Below are positions 1-8,809 of a DNA stretch of 64,000 nt, piece after piece. Made by a program: the position numbers and the translations under genes. The stretch spans positions 1,736,001 to 1,800,000 of the forward strand of contig NZ_PKQK01000001.1 of the NCBI RefSeq assembly GCF_002968835.1. The letters run 5' to 3'. Numbering within the stretch: the first letter of the stretch is position 1; the number at the start of each line of letters is the position of its first letter. The stretch is from Paenibacillus sp. PCH8 (lineage in GTDB: Bacteria > Bacillota > Bacilli > Paenibacillales > Paenibacillaceae). The notes beneath the pieces were generated by a model that saw nothing but the letters and a program-made list of their open reading frames with translations, had not been told where the DNA came from and made no database searches.

Positions 1-705
1 CGCGATGGAATACGAGATGATAATAAACAGATTCGCCAGAACAAGGGATACGACAGCAGGAACTAGCAATGTACCGAACTGGGCAACCAGTGTTTTGGGA
101 CGGAATGTTATTTTTTCAATCTTCAGAATAGCGTACATCAGTGCAATAGAGGCAATCAGGATCATGACAGTGAACAACAGCGGTCGGATAAATCCACCAA
201 TGAACAAACCGTCCATGCCTATGCGACTAAAGGTAATTAAGAAGTATGTAGAAGATAGGATTGCAATAAGGGCCATCGTTAGCCATCCACTTAGTGAATG
301 CTGGTCACCAACGGTTTTCATCGACTGATACGGACGGGCCAGTACACTGAGGAAATAAGACAGATACTGTTTGCTAACTTCTTTGGCTTGCTGAACTTTC
401 TCATTCTGCACGATATTATTCCACTGATTGGAGTGGGTATCACCTGTAGAAGCAGGGTCATTGCTGCTTGCTGATTCTGCTGTGTGTTGCTTGGATGTAG
501 AGCCGGGCGGAGTGTTGGGTGGAACGGGTGCATGGGAAGAGGTGGCCTGCGTGCTGGACCAACGGGTGTATTCGGGTTCGGAAGCAGCAGCAGATTCCGG
601 GTTCGGTACAGGAGTGGGCGAAGAGGTAGTTTGCGTAAGATTAGAGCCGCACCTCTCACAAAAATGGGCATCTCCATTTTCATGATTACATACTGGACAT
701 TTCAT
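1..705 (-). CDS. Zinc-ribbon membrane protein, C-terminal part cut by window edge
   Basis: The reading frame begins at ATG 705 behind a GGAGG eight bases upstream and stays open to base 1, so the C-terminus lies outside the window. Residues 3-19 form a zinc ribbon (CPVC then CERC, CX2C-X9-CX2C). A Ser/Thr/Pro-rich linker follows to about residue 85. From about residue 125 the protein is hydrophobic, with at least three membrane segments. This order (N-terminal zinc ribbon, disordered linker, multi-pass membrane domain) is common in Firmicute proteins of unknown function. The function is not recognised. It is transcribed divergently from efeO and nothing links it to iron uptake. Two plus-strand ORFs over the same region are shadows. 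Confidence 0.8.
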   Translation of the reverse strand, partial: MKCPVCNHENGDAHFCERCGSNLTQTTSSPTPVPNPESAAASEPEYTRWSSTQATSSHAPVPPNTPPGSTSKQHTAESASSNDPASTGDTHSNQWNNIVQNEKVQQAKEVSKQYLSYFLSVLARPYQSMKTVGDQHSLSGWLTMALIAILSSTYFLITFSRIGMDGLFIGGFIRPLLFTVMILIASIALMYAILKIEKITFRPKTLVAQFGTLLVPAVVSLVLANLFIIISYSIA

Positions 706-857
706 GACATAAGCCTCCAATTTCTAGAAATAATGAGCAGGGTATACATTGTGTCTCATTTTAACGGTTGATGACGAATTTTGTCTATGTTTCGCAGGAA
801 TTAATACCCTATATTCACCAAGTGAAATCAGGGATGATCGAATCTCATATTTTCATA

Positions 858-886
858 TTGACATAACGATAACGTGGAATTATGAT
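858..886 (+). promoter_or_regulatory. Promoter of efeOBU
   Basis: TTGACA (858-863), a 17-base spacer and TATGAT (881-886) make an almost perfect vegetative promoter. The predicted start near 893 lies just before the Fur box, so bound Fur would block initiation or early elongation. Confidence 0.8.
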
Positions 887-900
887 GTCATTACCGAAAT

Positions 901-915
901 TGATAATCATTATCA
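901..915 (+). promoter_or_regulatory. Fur box upstream of efeO
   Basis: TGATAATCATTATCA is an exact 7-1-7 inverted repeat of the Bacillus Fur type. The symmetry extends outward to 899-917. It overlaps the first transcribed bases and precedes an iron-uptake operon, so iron-dependent repression by Fur is expected. Confidence 0.88.
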
Positions 916-1005
916 ATAAGAGAACGTTGATTCAAGGGCACTTTCTTGTTGGCATTCGTGCAAAAAGGTTGGCCTAATCTATATATCCATAGGGAGTGTG
1001 TTAAG

Positions 1006-1902
1006 TTGAAAAAAATATTGGTATTGCCAGTTGTTGTGCTGGCTACTTCGGTTTTGCTCGCCGCTTGCGGCAATGATGAGGCTGTTACGGACAAGTCTTC
1101 AGAGACAACCGCCGTTGTGAATGAAGGCCAGACATCTGCAGAGAGTGGAAATACAGCAGGTCAGGATGCAACGGGCGGGGATTATACAACAGCTGTAGAT
1201 GGTTATCGTACTTTTGCTATACAGCAGATCGATGAATTCGTGAAGGAAACCGAGAAGTTCACGGATGCCGTGAAAGCCGGGGATCTGGAGACTGCCAAAT
1301 CATTATATGCACCCGCTCGGATGTACTATGAACGCATTGAACCGGTCGCCGAGGCGCTGGGGGATTTAGACCCGAATATTGATGCGCGTGACGGAGATGT
1401 TGAGGCTGCCGACTGGCGCGGATTCCATCGGATTGAGAAAGCATTGTGGGAAGATAACACGACTAAAGGCATGGAGGAATATGCGGATACGCTGCTTAGT
1501 GATGCGAAGCTGCTGCGTGCCAAGGTTGAGACGATGGACATTGATGCCAGCCTGATGGTGACGGGTGCGGTGGAATTGTTGAACGAAGTATCTTCCAGCA
1601 AAGTGACGGGAGAAGAGGAACGGTACTCTCATACGGATCTGTATGATTTTGCAGCGAATGTGGAAGGGGCTCGCGAGATCTATAATCTGCTCAAAGATGA
1701 TTTGGCTGTCAAAGACAAGGATCTGAACCAACAGATCGCAGACCGATTTGATGCACTGGAGAAAGAGCTTGCGCCATTTAAAGATGGAGCCGGTTACGTA
1801 TCTTATGAAAAGCTGACGGATGCGGATGTACGTACATTGAGTCAGAATCTGGATGCGCTTGCGGAGCCACTGTCGAATATGGGACAGGTATTGGGAGTGT
1901 AG
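1006..1902 (+). CDS. efeO: EfeO: iron-uptake lipoprotein of the imelysin/M75 family
   Basis: The TTG at 1006 is preferred because AGGGAG lies nine bases upstream and the protein then starts with a clean lipoprotein signal; the longer in-frame ATG at 946 adds a non-signal-like leader. The lipobox LAAC puts the lipidated cysteine at residue 21. The rest is the helical imelysin-like domain of EfeO with the family HXXE motif at residues 141-144 (HRIE), proposed to bind metal. In the Efe system EfeO passes iron to the EfeU permease outside the cell. It is the first gene of efeO-efeB-efeU, with five bases to efeB, under a Fur-boxed promoter. The 298-residue length fits single-domain Gram-positive EfeO proteins. 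Confidence 0.92.
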   Translation: MKKILVLPVVVLATSVLLAACGNDEAVTDKSSETTAVVNEGQTSAESGNTAGQDATGGDYTTAVDGYRTFAIQQIDEFVKETEKFTDAVKAGDLETAKSLYAPARMYYERIEPVAEALGDLDPNIDARDGDVEAADWRGFHRIEKALWEDNTTKGMEEYADTLLSDAKLLRAKVETMDIDASLMVTGAVELLNEVSSSKVTGEEERYSHTDLYDFAANVEGAREIYNLLKDDLAVKDKDLNQQIADRFDALEKELAPFKDGAGYVSYEKLTDADVRTLSQNLDALAEPLSNMGQVLGV

Positions 1903-1906
1903 AATA

Positions 1907-3187
1907 ATGACCGAGAAGAAGGAAGATTCGCTGAAAAAGCCGTTGTCACGGCGTGAAATGCTGAAGCTGACCGGCGTAGCTGGACTCGGTCTGCTTGTTG
2001 GTGGGAGCGGGGCCAGCGGTCTGATGGCGCTGGGTCGCAAGAGTCAACCGGCGCTCGCTGTGGAACAAGCCACGCCGGATGAGAAGGGCCTGCCCTTCTA
2101 TGGCAAGCACCAAGCGGGCATCCTTACCCCGGCGCAGGATTTCATCTGCTTCGCTGCCTTTGACGTGACCGCAGGTACCGTGGGTGAGCTGCGTCGTCTG
2201 TTCCAGAACTGGACAGCGGCTTCCGCCGCCATGGCTGCCGGACAGATGATCGGCGAACATAATACCACGCTGAATACGCCGCCCACCGATACGGGCGAAG
2301 CGGCAGGCCTGACACCGTCACGTACCACGTTGACGTTCGGTGTGGGGCCCTCTTTGTTTGACGGGCGCTTCGGATTGAAGGGCCCGAAGCCTCGGGGTCT
2401 GCGCGATTTTCCGGCTTTTGCCGGTGATGCGCTGGACCCGCAGTGGTGTGGTGGCGACCTGTGCGTACAAGTCTGCGCAGACGATATGCAGGTCGCCTTC
2501 CATGCCATCCGCAACCTCGCGCGCATTGCGCGAGGGCACGCGGTATTGCGCTGGACCCAGGAGGGCTTCCAGCGCACAGGCCGAGCCGACCCTGCGGGTG
2601 GAACACCGCGCAATCTGCTCGGCTTCAAGGATGGCACCGGCAATCCGGATACCTCGGATGCGGTGCTGATGGACCAGACCGTCTGGGCACAGCCAGCGGA
2701 TGGTCCAGGGTGGATGGCCGGCGGTAGTTATATGGCCGTCCGCCGGGTTCGCATGCGTGTGGAGGTGTGGGACCGCTCCACACTGAAGGACCAGGAGGCG
2801 ACCTTTGGCCGCCACCGGGATAGTGGAGCGCCGATAGGCAGCCACGGCGAGTTCGATCCGGTGGATCTGCAGGCCAAGTCCACCGATGGGCAACCCGTCA
2901 TTCCGGCAACGTCGCATCTTCGTCTTGCCAAGGGAGATGGAAGTCAGCAGATTTTACGCCGTTCCTACTCGTATTCGAGTGGGTTGGATGCCAAGACGGG
3001 GCAGTTCGATGCAGGTTTGCTGTTCATTAGTTATCAACGCGATCTGGACAAGCAGTTTATTCCGATTCAGGAACGGCTCGCGAAGAACGACAAATTGAAT
3101 GAATATACGGTGCATGTCGGCAGTGCGGTGTTTGCCTGTTTCCCGGGTTGCTCCGAGGGACGATATATCGGGGATACATTGTTTTGA
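1907..3187 (+). CDS. efeB: EfeB: Tat-exported DyP-type heme peroxidase
   Basis: The start at ATG 1907 follows TTGGGAGTG. The N-terminus carries a twin-arginine signal (SRREMLK, Arg15-Arg16) followed by a Gly/Leu-rich stretch, as expected for export of a folded heme enzyme. The dye-decolourising peroxidase motif GFKDG is at residues 239-243, with Asp242 as the catalytic acid. EfeB enzymes are thought to oxidise ferrous iron, or to release iron from heme, for EfeU. The protein is 426 residues, normal for the family. The middle of the gene (about 2050-2900) is visibly richer in G+C than both flanking genes, which may reflect recombination. It sits between efeO and efeU in one operon. Confidence 0.92.
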   Translation: MTEKKEDSLKKPLSRREMLKLTGVAGLGLLVGGSGASGLMALGRKSQPALAVEQATPDEKGLPFYGKHQAGILTPAQDFICFAAFDVTAGTVGELRRLFQNWTAASAAMAAGQMIGEHNTTLNTPPTDTGEAAGLTPSRTTLTFGVGPSLFDGRFGLKGPKPRGLRDFPAFAGDALDPQWCGGDLCVQVCADDMQVAFHAIRNLARIARGHAVLRWTQEGFQRTGRADPAGGTPRNLLGFKDGTGNPDTSDAVLMDQTVWAQPADGPGWMAGGSYMAVRRVRMRVEVWDRSTLKDQEATFGRHRDSGAPIGSHGEFDPVDLQAKSTDGQPVIPATSHLRLAKGDGSQQILRRSYSYSSGLDAKTGQFDAGLLFISYQRDLDKQFIPIQERLAKNDKLNEYTVHVGSAVFACFPGCSEGRYIGDTLF

Positions 3188-3247
3188 TGGAACAGTAATC
3201 ATGAGAAGGAGGAGCACGATCAGGTTCCAATCATGAGGAGGAGCGAA

Positions 3248-5164
3248 ATGAAATTGAACATGGGAATCGCATACAAGCAATCGCTGATTAGGCAACGTAA
3301 AGGAAGAGGATTGCTGCGTATACCATTAACCCTGCTCATATGCCTGATGATCACGTCCGGGATGACAGGGTATGTGCCGGATCGTACCATCGCCTATGCT
3401 TCAAGCTCAAGCTTGTCTTCCAAGGTAGAGACTACTACGGAAGATCTGCTGGATTCACTGCTCCCGCCTGTGGGAAGTGCACTGGTGGAGGCAGGTCAAG
3501 GCAAGCTTGCGGAAGCAATTCGGGATGTGGGCGAGTTTCAGGAGTTATGGAAGCAAGCAGTTACATTGCAACCGGAACAACGTATAGATCAGGTAAGTGA
3601 CTTGGTTGTTAGCGTAGACAACATCTTGGCGAAGGTTCAAGAGGCTTTAATAAACAAAGATACCGATACAGCCAAGCAGGCGCTTGCGGATCTGGCCCGG
3701 GAAACCAATCGGTATATCGAGGCATTTCAGGGGACGGAAGAGAGCGGTGATGCAGGTCGGAAAGCGGCTGAAAGCCTGATGCCTGATGCCCGTACCAGTC
3801 TGAGCGCGATGGAAAAGGGCGACTGGACGCAGGCTGATCTTGCCTACAAACGGATCGTTGCTGCTTGGAAGGGCACAGAAGCTCCGATTCGTCAGGACCA
3901 TTTTGGCGTATACAGCCAGTTGGAGAAAGAGATCAGCTTAATTCGTGTTGCGATGCAAGCGGAGCCCCGCAAGGAAACGCAGGCAATCGAGCGGATGCAG
4001 AATCTGGTCATGTTGCTGACAGATTACAGTGCGGGTACACTCCAGGATGGCGAAGTCGAAAATATCACAGCCGCTTCGGGCGTGTCCTCACTGACTGATC
4101 TGCTGAAATTGCTAGAGCAGGTTCAGCAGCAGATTCAGACAGGAGATACGACTACGGCTGCTACGGGGTTGGAACAGTTTATCGTCGCTTGGCCTTCGGT
4201 GGAGGGACAAGTACAGATATCTTCTCCCGCTTCCTATACAGCGATTGAGAACGAGATGACGGAAGCGTCTGGATATCTCATGTCGAATCCACCGAACACA
4301 GTGAAGGCAACCGAGGTGGTTTCTCGAATGATGGACCGACTGGAGCCATTAACTGCTACTACCTCTTATACCGCATGGGATGCAGCATTAATCCTGCTCC
4401 GTGAAGGGCTTGAAGCTATTCTGGTACTGGCGGCTTTACTGGCTTATGCCAAAAAAAGTGGGCAGAGCGTTGCACGTCGCTGGATTTGGGCTGGAGCAGG
4501 AAGTGGTCTCGTGCTCAGTGCCGCGCTTGCGGTCGTTCTCACACTCGTTCTGGCTGCGGCATCCTCAGGTAGTACGCGGGAGATGATTGAAGGGTATACA
4601 GGTCTGGCAGCGGTTGTTCTAATGTTGACCGTGGGGCATTGGATGCACAGCAAATCCAGCGTACGTTTCTGGAATAGTTATGTGGAGCAACAGGTTGGTG
4701 GTGCGTTAGCACGCGGAAGTTTGTGGTCTCTTTTTGCCGTAGCAGGGCTTGCCATATTGCGAGAGGGTGCAGAGACCGCGATCTTCTATATCGGGATGGC
4801 ACCTGCCATTGAGACATCGCAGATGTTGATCGGTATTGGTGTAGCATTGGTGATCCTTGTTGTATTGGCTGTGGCCATTATTCAATTCAGTGTACGTCTG
4901 CCTGTACGGTGGTTCTTCCTGACCGCTACGTTGCTGATCTATTATCTGGTATTTCGGTTTCTGGGGGAGAGCATACATGCTCTTCAAGTATCGGCAACGC
5001 TTGGCGCACATGTGGCTCCTGAATTGCCTACACTCAGTTGGTTAGGCATGTATCCAACCTGGGAGACGTTTATTCCACAGATGTTGGTACTGATCTTCAT
5101 GATCATCAGCTTGATTCGCACAGAGGTACGTTCAGCCAAAGGAGCAACCGAGGCGTCCATCTAG
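3248..5164 (+). CDS. efeU: EfeU: FTR1-type iron permease with long extracytoplasmic domain
   Basis: ATG 3248 is chosen because GAGGAG lies just upstream; an almost identical block (AATCATGAG...GAGGAGC) also occurs at 3197-3215, so the ribosome-site region looks duplicated. A signal or anchor helix (about residues 22-42) leads into a helical extracytoplasmic region of some 330 residues, then the FTR1 membrane domain. The two iron-transport motifs are REGLE at 385-389 and REGAE at 505-509. The acidic residues of these motifs carry ferric iron in FTR1 permeases. This extended N-terminus is typical of Gram-positive EfeU. The gene ends the operon and is followed by a hairpin terminator. Confidence 0.9.
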   Translation: MKLNMGIAYKQSLIRQRKGRGLLRIPLTLLICLMITSGMTGYVPDRTIAYASSSSLSSKVETTTEDLLDSLLPPVGSALVEAGQGKLAEAIRDVGEFQELWKQAVTLQPEQRIDQVSDLVVSVDNILAKVQEALINKDTDTAKQALADLARETNRYIEAFQGTEESGDAGRKAAESLMPDARTSLSAMEKGDWTQADLAYKRIVAAWKGTEAPIRQDHFGVYSQLEKEISLIRVAMQAEPRKETQAIERMQNLVMLLTDYSAGTLQDGEVENITAASGVSSLTDLLKLLEQVQQQIQTGDTTTAATGLEQFIVAWPSVEGQVQISSPASYTAIENEMTEASGYLMSNPPNTVKATEVVSRMMDRLEPLTATTSYTAWDAALILLREGLEAILVLAALLAYAKKSGQSVARRWIWAGAGSGLVLSAALAVVLTLVLAAASSGSTREMIEGYTGLAAVVLMLTVGHWMHSKSSVRFWNSYVEQQVGGALARGSLWSLFAVAGLAILREGAETAIFYIGMAPAIETSQMLIGIGVALVILVVLAVAIIQFSVRLPVRWFFLTATLLIYYLVFRFLGESIHALQVSATLGAHVAPELPTLSWLGMYPTWETFIPQMLVLIFMIISLIRTEVRSAKGATEASI

Positions 5165-5256
5165 CTTGAATTGGCAGATTAGAGGCTACATTCAATAATT
5201 GCGTCATATCATGATTAATGACTAAACCATACATAGGGAACCCCTAAATCCCTATA

Positions 5257-5312
5257 AAAATAGCCGTATCCTTCACGATCCATTCAGCGTGAAAGATACG
5301 GCTATTTATTTT
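5257..5312. terminator. Bidirectional terminator between efeU and the lacI-family gene
   Basis: The arms TAGCCGTATC-C-TTCACG and CGTGAA-A-GATACGGCTA pair around a ten-base loop. A-rich sequence lies on one side and T-rich sequence on the other, so it can end both convergent transcripts. Confidence 0.88.
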
Positions 5313-5347
5313 TCGGAATTCTATGGGGGATCTTATTAATTGTAAGT

Positions 5348-6421
5348 TTAAGAGCTGGCTTCTACAGTCTGCGGGTTGGTCTTCATTAATGTGGGCGTGG
5401 ATTCCCGTATAATCGGTTTGGTCACCATATGTGAGATCTGATAGGGCTGTGACGGATGATCAATCCGGGATAAAAGCATCTCGGCAGCCTTGATGCCCAT
5501 TTCGTTGCTGTAAATATGAACCGTCGTTAAGGCAGGCTCAATAATCTGTGATTCAGGCGCGTTATCGAATCCGCATAGGACGATATCCTGCGGTACAGTA
5601 ACATTCCTTGCTCTCAACGCTCGGATCAGATCCACTGCGATAAAGTCGTTGGCACATACATATGCATCAGGCAGCGACTTTAATCCGGTCACGCGCTCGT
5701 TTAACCAGCCGGGCTTCGAGAAGAACAGACGGTCATCATCCACAATGCACTGGGCCAGATCGACCTGCAATCCTGCTTCCAGCATGGCCCGCTGATATCC
5801 AACCCAACGTTCATTGAAGCTCTTACAATGATTGTAATCCCCCGCAAATCCAATATTGTTGTAGCCGCTCTCAATTAAATTGCTAGTTAATTGATATATG
5901 CTGTGCTCGTTCTCCATCATCAGCAGATCTGCATGAAATTCCGGGTAACGTATGTTGGAAGCGCAATCGATAAAGACCGTGGGAATTCCCAAATCGGTAA
6001 TAAGCTTCGTGTAATTCAGATCGAATAACTCGATGCAAATGATACCATCCACATTGGAACGATCAAAATTGTTAGGGAGTGTAAGTAAGTCCTGATCCAT
6101 CTCACGTACGATATGGATGGAGAGATTGTATCCCTCTGCACTGATTCGTTTCTCCAAGCCGCTGATCACCAACGAGCCGAAATGAGATGTATTAGGCAGA
6201 TTTTCCGTTAACAGGGCAATATTGCGTGGGGTCTTGATTAGAGTATGCTCACTTTCCATGTACGCGAACTGTTTATATTTAAGTTCAATTGCTTTTTTTA
6301 TGACACGATTCCGTGTTTCCTCTGGAATATTCCCACTGTCATTCAGGGCTTTGGAGGCCGTATTTCTGGAGATGCCCAGAGCATCGGCGATGTCCTGAAT
6401 CGTGACTTTTTCTTTTGCCAT
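5348..6421 (-). CDS. LacI-family transcriptional regulator
   Basis: ATG 6421 follows AGAGG; a GTG at 6433 in the same frame is possible but overlaps the ribosome site. Residues 6-27 are a LacI helix-turn-helix (TIQDIADALGISRNTASKAL), followed by a periplasmic-binding-protein-like effector domain, 357 residues in all. It is divergent from a sugar ABC transporter, two GH32 enzymes and a fructokinase. It is therefore inferred to repress the fructan/sucrose locus until a fructo-oligosaccharide or fructose derivative binds. The ligand cannot be read from sequence. Confidence 0.88.
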   Translation of the reverse strand: MAKEKVTIQDIADALGISRNTASKALNDSGNIPEETRNRVIKKAIELKYKQFAYMESEHTLIKTPRNIALLTENLPNTSHFGSLVISGLEKRISAEGYNLSIHIVREMDQDLLTLPNNFDRSNVDGIICIELFDLNYTKLITDLGIPTVFIDCASNIRYPEFHADLLMMENEHSIYQLTSNLIESGYNNIGFAGDYNHCKSFNERWVGYQRAMLEAGLQVDLAQCIVDDDRLFFSKPGWLNERVTGLKSLPDAYVCANDFIAVDLIRALRARNVTVPQDIVLCGFDNAPESQIIEPALTTVHIYSNEMGIKAAEMLLSRIDHPSQPYQISHMVTKPIIRESTPTLMKTNPQTVEASS

Positions 6422-6517
6422 CTCGTGTTTCACCTCTAATGATCAAATGATCGTCCATAGTATTATCTAAGTCAAATGTATAATAGTTCAGAGTAAATAG
6501 CAATCTCGACTTTACAT

Positions 6518-6719
6518 ATGCACAATATAGTTTACGTTATTTATTCATATTTTTGCTTGTGTGTGCATTTGTAGCTCCGAATATATATACTGCGAAGTTT
6601 ATTTTCCAATGTTTTCTTAAATGAGAAAGAGGATTAATCAATTGAACAAGCATCATATATGCATTATATGGGTATTCAGTACGGAAAAAACACATAAAAT
6701 GTTATTGAATGCACAATAT
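6518..6719. promoter_or_regulatory. Candidate operator repeats between lacI-type gene and sugar operon
   Basis: ATGCACAATAT occurs exactly at 6518-6528 and again at 6709-6719, 191 bases apart, in the AT-rich divergent intergenic region. A pair of identical sites at this distance could support looping by a LacI-type tetramer. The link to the regulator is inference. Confidence 0.4.
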
Positions 6720-6734
6720 TTTTTACATAAAGCA

Positions 6735-6763
6735 TTGACTAATGCCTATATCACCTGTTAAAT
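6735..6763 (+). promoter_or_regulatory. Candidate promoter of the fructan operon
   Basis: TTGACT (6735-6740), 17 bases, TTAAAT (6758-6763). Downstream are two AATTGTAAA direct repeats (6761-6769 and 6783-6791, 22 bases apart) and the palindrome GACAATTGTC (6812-6821). TGTAAACATTGAAA (6787-6800) loosely resembles a cre site with about three mismatches. Several of these could be repressor or CcpA sites. Confidence 0.45.
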
Positions 6764-6849
6764 TGTAAATTATTAAATGAGCAATTGTAAACATTGAAAA
6801 CCCTTACTACAGACAATTGTCAACTTCAGGAATGAACGGAGGTCATGTG

Positions 6850-7815
6850 TTGGATAACACAGTGGATACCAAAAAGGGTACAAGAAAGGCGTTGAAAGAG
6901 AGGGCATCGACTAGTCACAAGATACAGCAGCTCAAAAAAAACTATTTTTTGTATATGTTGCTCGCACCAGCTCTGATTCTGACCCTTATCTTCAAATACA
7001 TCCCGATGTACGGAGCCATTATCGCATTTAAAGATTTTAGTCCGATCAAAGGCATCATGGGCAGTGAGTGGGTAGGGTTGAAGCATTTCGAGAAGTTTTT
7101 GGCATCGCCCAATTTTGACGTCATTTTTATGAATACGCTTAAACTTAGCTTTTTTGGATTGTTATTTAGCTTTCCAGTGCCCATTTTGCTTGCTCTTATG
7201 CTCAATCAGGTACGTAAAGCCGGCGTGAAGAAAAATATCCAATTGTTTCTGTATGCACCCAACTTCATATCGGTTGTTGTCGTTGTGGGTATGCTGTTTA
7301 TCTTTCTATCACCGACAGGGCCGATTAACCAAATCGCTACATGGATTACCGGTCAGCCGATCATGTTCATGTCTGAGCCTGAATATTTCCGCTGGATCTA
7401 CATTTTGTCGGATATCTGGACCGGAGCAGGCTGGGCTTCTATCATTTATGTTGCGGCTTTGGCCAATGTTGATCCAGAACTTCACCATGCGGCGAATCTG
7501 GACGGAGCAAATCTTATTCAGCGTATTCGTCACATCGATCTTCCGACCATTCGTCCGATTATGGCCATCGTATTTATTCTTGCCGCTGGCGGGATCATGT
7601 CCATTGGATTTGAGAAGGCTTACCTGATGCAGACCTCCATGAACCTGCCTTCCTCCGAGATTATTGCCACGTATGTTTATAAGGTGGGCTTGCAATCCGG
7701 GGATTACGCTTACTCTGCCGCTGTTGGATTGTTCAACTCGGTCATCAATGTCATATTACTGGTTACTGTGAATCTGATTGTGAAGAAATTGAATGAAGGC
7801 GAAGGTCTTTATTAA
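6850..7815 (+). CDS. Sugar ABC transporter permease (LplB/YteP type, CUT1)
   Basis: TTG 6850 lies six bases after GGAGGT; the frame is open further upstream but those starts lack a ribosome site. The 321-residue protein has six predicted membrane helices. The MetI-type inner-membrane loop that docks the ATPase lies around residues 205-225 (HHAANLDGANLIQRI region, the EAA motif). This subfamily works with a second LplC-like permease and a large binding lipoprotein, both encoded next. No ATPase is present in the operon, as is usual for this class, so a shared MsmX-type ATPase encoded elsewhere is expected. Confidence 0.9.
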   Translation: MDNTVDTKKGTRKALKERASTSHKIQQLKKNYFLYMLLAPALILTLIFKYIPMYGAIIAFKDFSPIKGIMGSEWVGLKHFEKFLASPNFDVIFMNTLKLSFFGLLFSFPVPILLALMLNQVRKAGVKKNIQLFLYAPNFISVVVVVGMLFIFLSPTGPINQIATWITGQPIMFMSEPEYFRWIYILSDIWTGAGWASIIYVAALANVDPELHHAANLDGANLIQRIRHIDLPTIRPIMAIVFILAAGGIMSIGFEKAYLMQTSMNLPSSEIIATYVYKVGLQSGDYAYSAAVGLFNSVINVILLVTVNLIVKKLNEGEGLY

Positions 7816-7831
7816 GAAAGGAATGTTATTC

Positions 7832-8713
7832 ATGGTAGTCAAACATACGGGACTGGATCGTCTGATCCTCGCACTGAACGCGATTTTTCTCACCTGTGCT
7901 GTACTGGTTGTGGTTTTGCCCCTGATATACATCGTTGTTGCCTCATTCATGGACCCGACGGTGCTGCTGAACCGCGGATTGTCCTTTAATGTATCCGACT
8001 GGAGCCTGGATGGGTACCAGATGATTTTGTCCAATCCGGCTATGATCCGAGGTTTTGCGAATGCGGTGCTCTACTCGGTTTCCTTTGCATTGCTGAGCGT
8101 AACCGTTTCCGTATTTGCAGGCTATGCCTTGTCGGATGAAAGGCTGGCAGGACGCGGATTCTTCATGATTATATTCATCATTACCATGTTCTTCGGTGGC
8201 GGATTGATCCCCACATATCTGCTTGTCCGTAATCTCGGCATGCTGGATACCGTGTGGGCAATTATCCTCCCCGGAGCCGTCAACATCTGGAACATCATTC
8301 TCTCCAGAACCTTTTTCAAAGGGGTACCGCGTGAACTGAAAGAAGCAGCCAATGTGGATGGCGCCTCCGAGATGAAGATTTTCTTCCAGATCGTCATTCC
8401 GTTGTCCAAACCCATCATTTTTGTACTCGCATTGTACGCGTTTGTGGGGCAGTGGAATTCCTATTTTGACGCCATGATTTATCTGGATAATCCTAAGCTC
8501 CATCCGTTACAGCTCGTACTGCGTTCCATTCTAATTCAGAATCAGGCTGCACCGGGCATGATCAGTGATCAGCTTGCCATGGCGGAACTGAAACGGCTAT
8601 CAGAAATGATCAAATATTCAGCTATTGTCATTTCGAGTCTGCCACTCATCATTATGTATCCGTTCTTTCAGAAATATTTCGAAAAAGGTGTCATGGTAGG
8701 TTCGCTTAAATAA
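7832..8713 (+). CDS. Sugar ABC transporter permease (LplC/YtcP type, CUT1)
   Basis: ATG 7832 is nine bases after AAAGGA; ATG 7823 touches the ribosome site. The protein is 293 residues with six membrane helices and an EAA loop (ELKEAANVDGASEMKIF) in the C-terminal half. It ends in the family-typical GVMVGSLK. It is the second transmembrane half of the uptake system for the fructan locus and lies 16 bases after the first permease. Confidence 0.9.
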   Translation: MVVKHTGLDRLILALNAIFLTCAVLVVVLPLIYIVVASFMDPTVLLNRGLSFNVSDWSLDGYQMILSNPAMIRGFANAVLYSVSFALLSVTVSVFAGYALSDERLAGRGFFMIIFIITMFFGGGLIPTYLLVRNLGMLDTVWAIILPGAVNIWNIILSRTFFKGVPRELKEAANVDGASEMKIFFQIVIPLSKPIIFVLALYAFVGQWNSYFDAMIYLDNPKLHPLQLVLRSILIQNQAAPGMISDQLAMAELKRLSEMIKYSAIVISSLPLIIMYPFFQKYFEKGVMVGSLK

Positions 8714-8733
8714 TGACGCTCAAATAATAGCCA

Positions 8734-8783
8734 GCTAGAATTATGGCGAGGTTTGGCCCGCTAGAAATGGCAAAAGTTTGACC
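8734..8783 (+). repeat. Imperfect tandem duplication between permease and binding protein
   Basis: GCTAGAATTATGGCGAGGTT (from 8734) is followed by a diverged copy GCTAGAAATGGCAAAAGTTT (from 8760). Both continue with TGRCC, giving a period of about 26 bases. It lies just before the ribosome site of the binding-protein gene. Confidence 0.5.
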
Positions 8784-8809
8784 CAACACAATCCATGGAG
8801 GTCATGATC

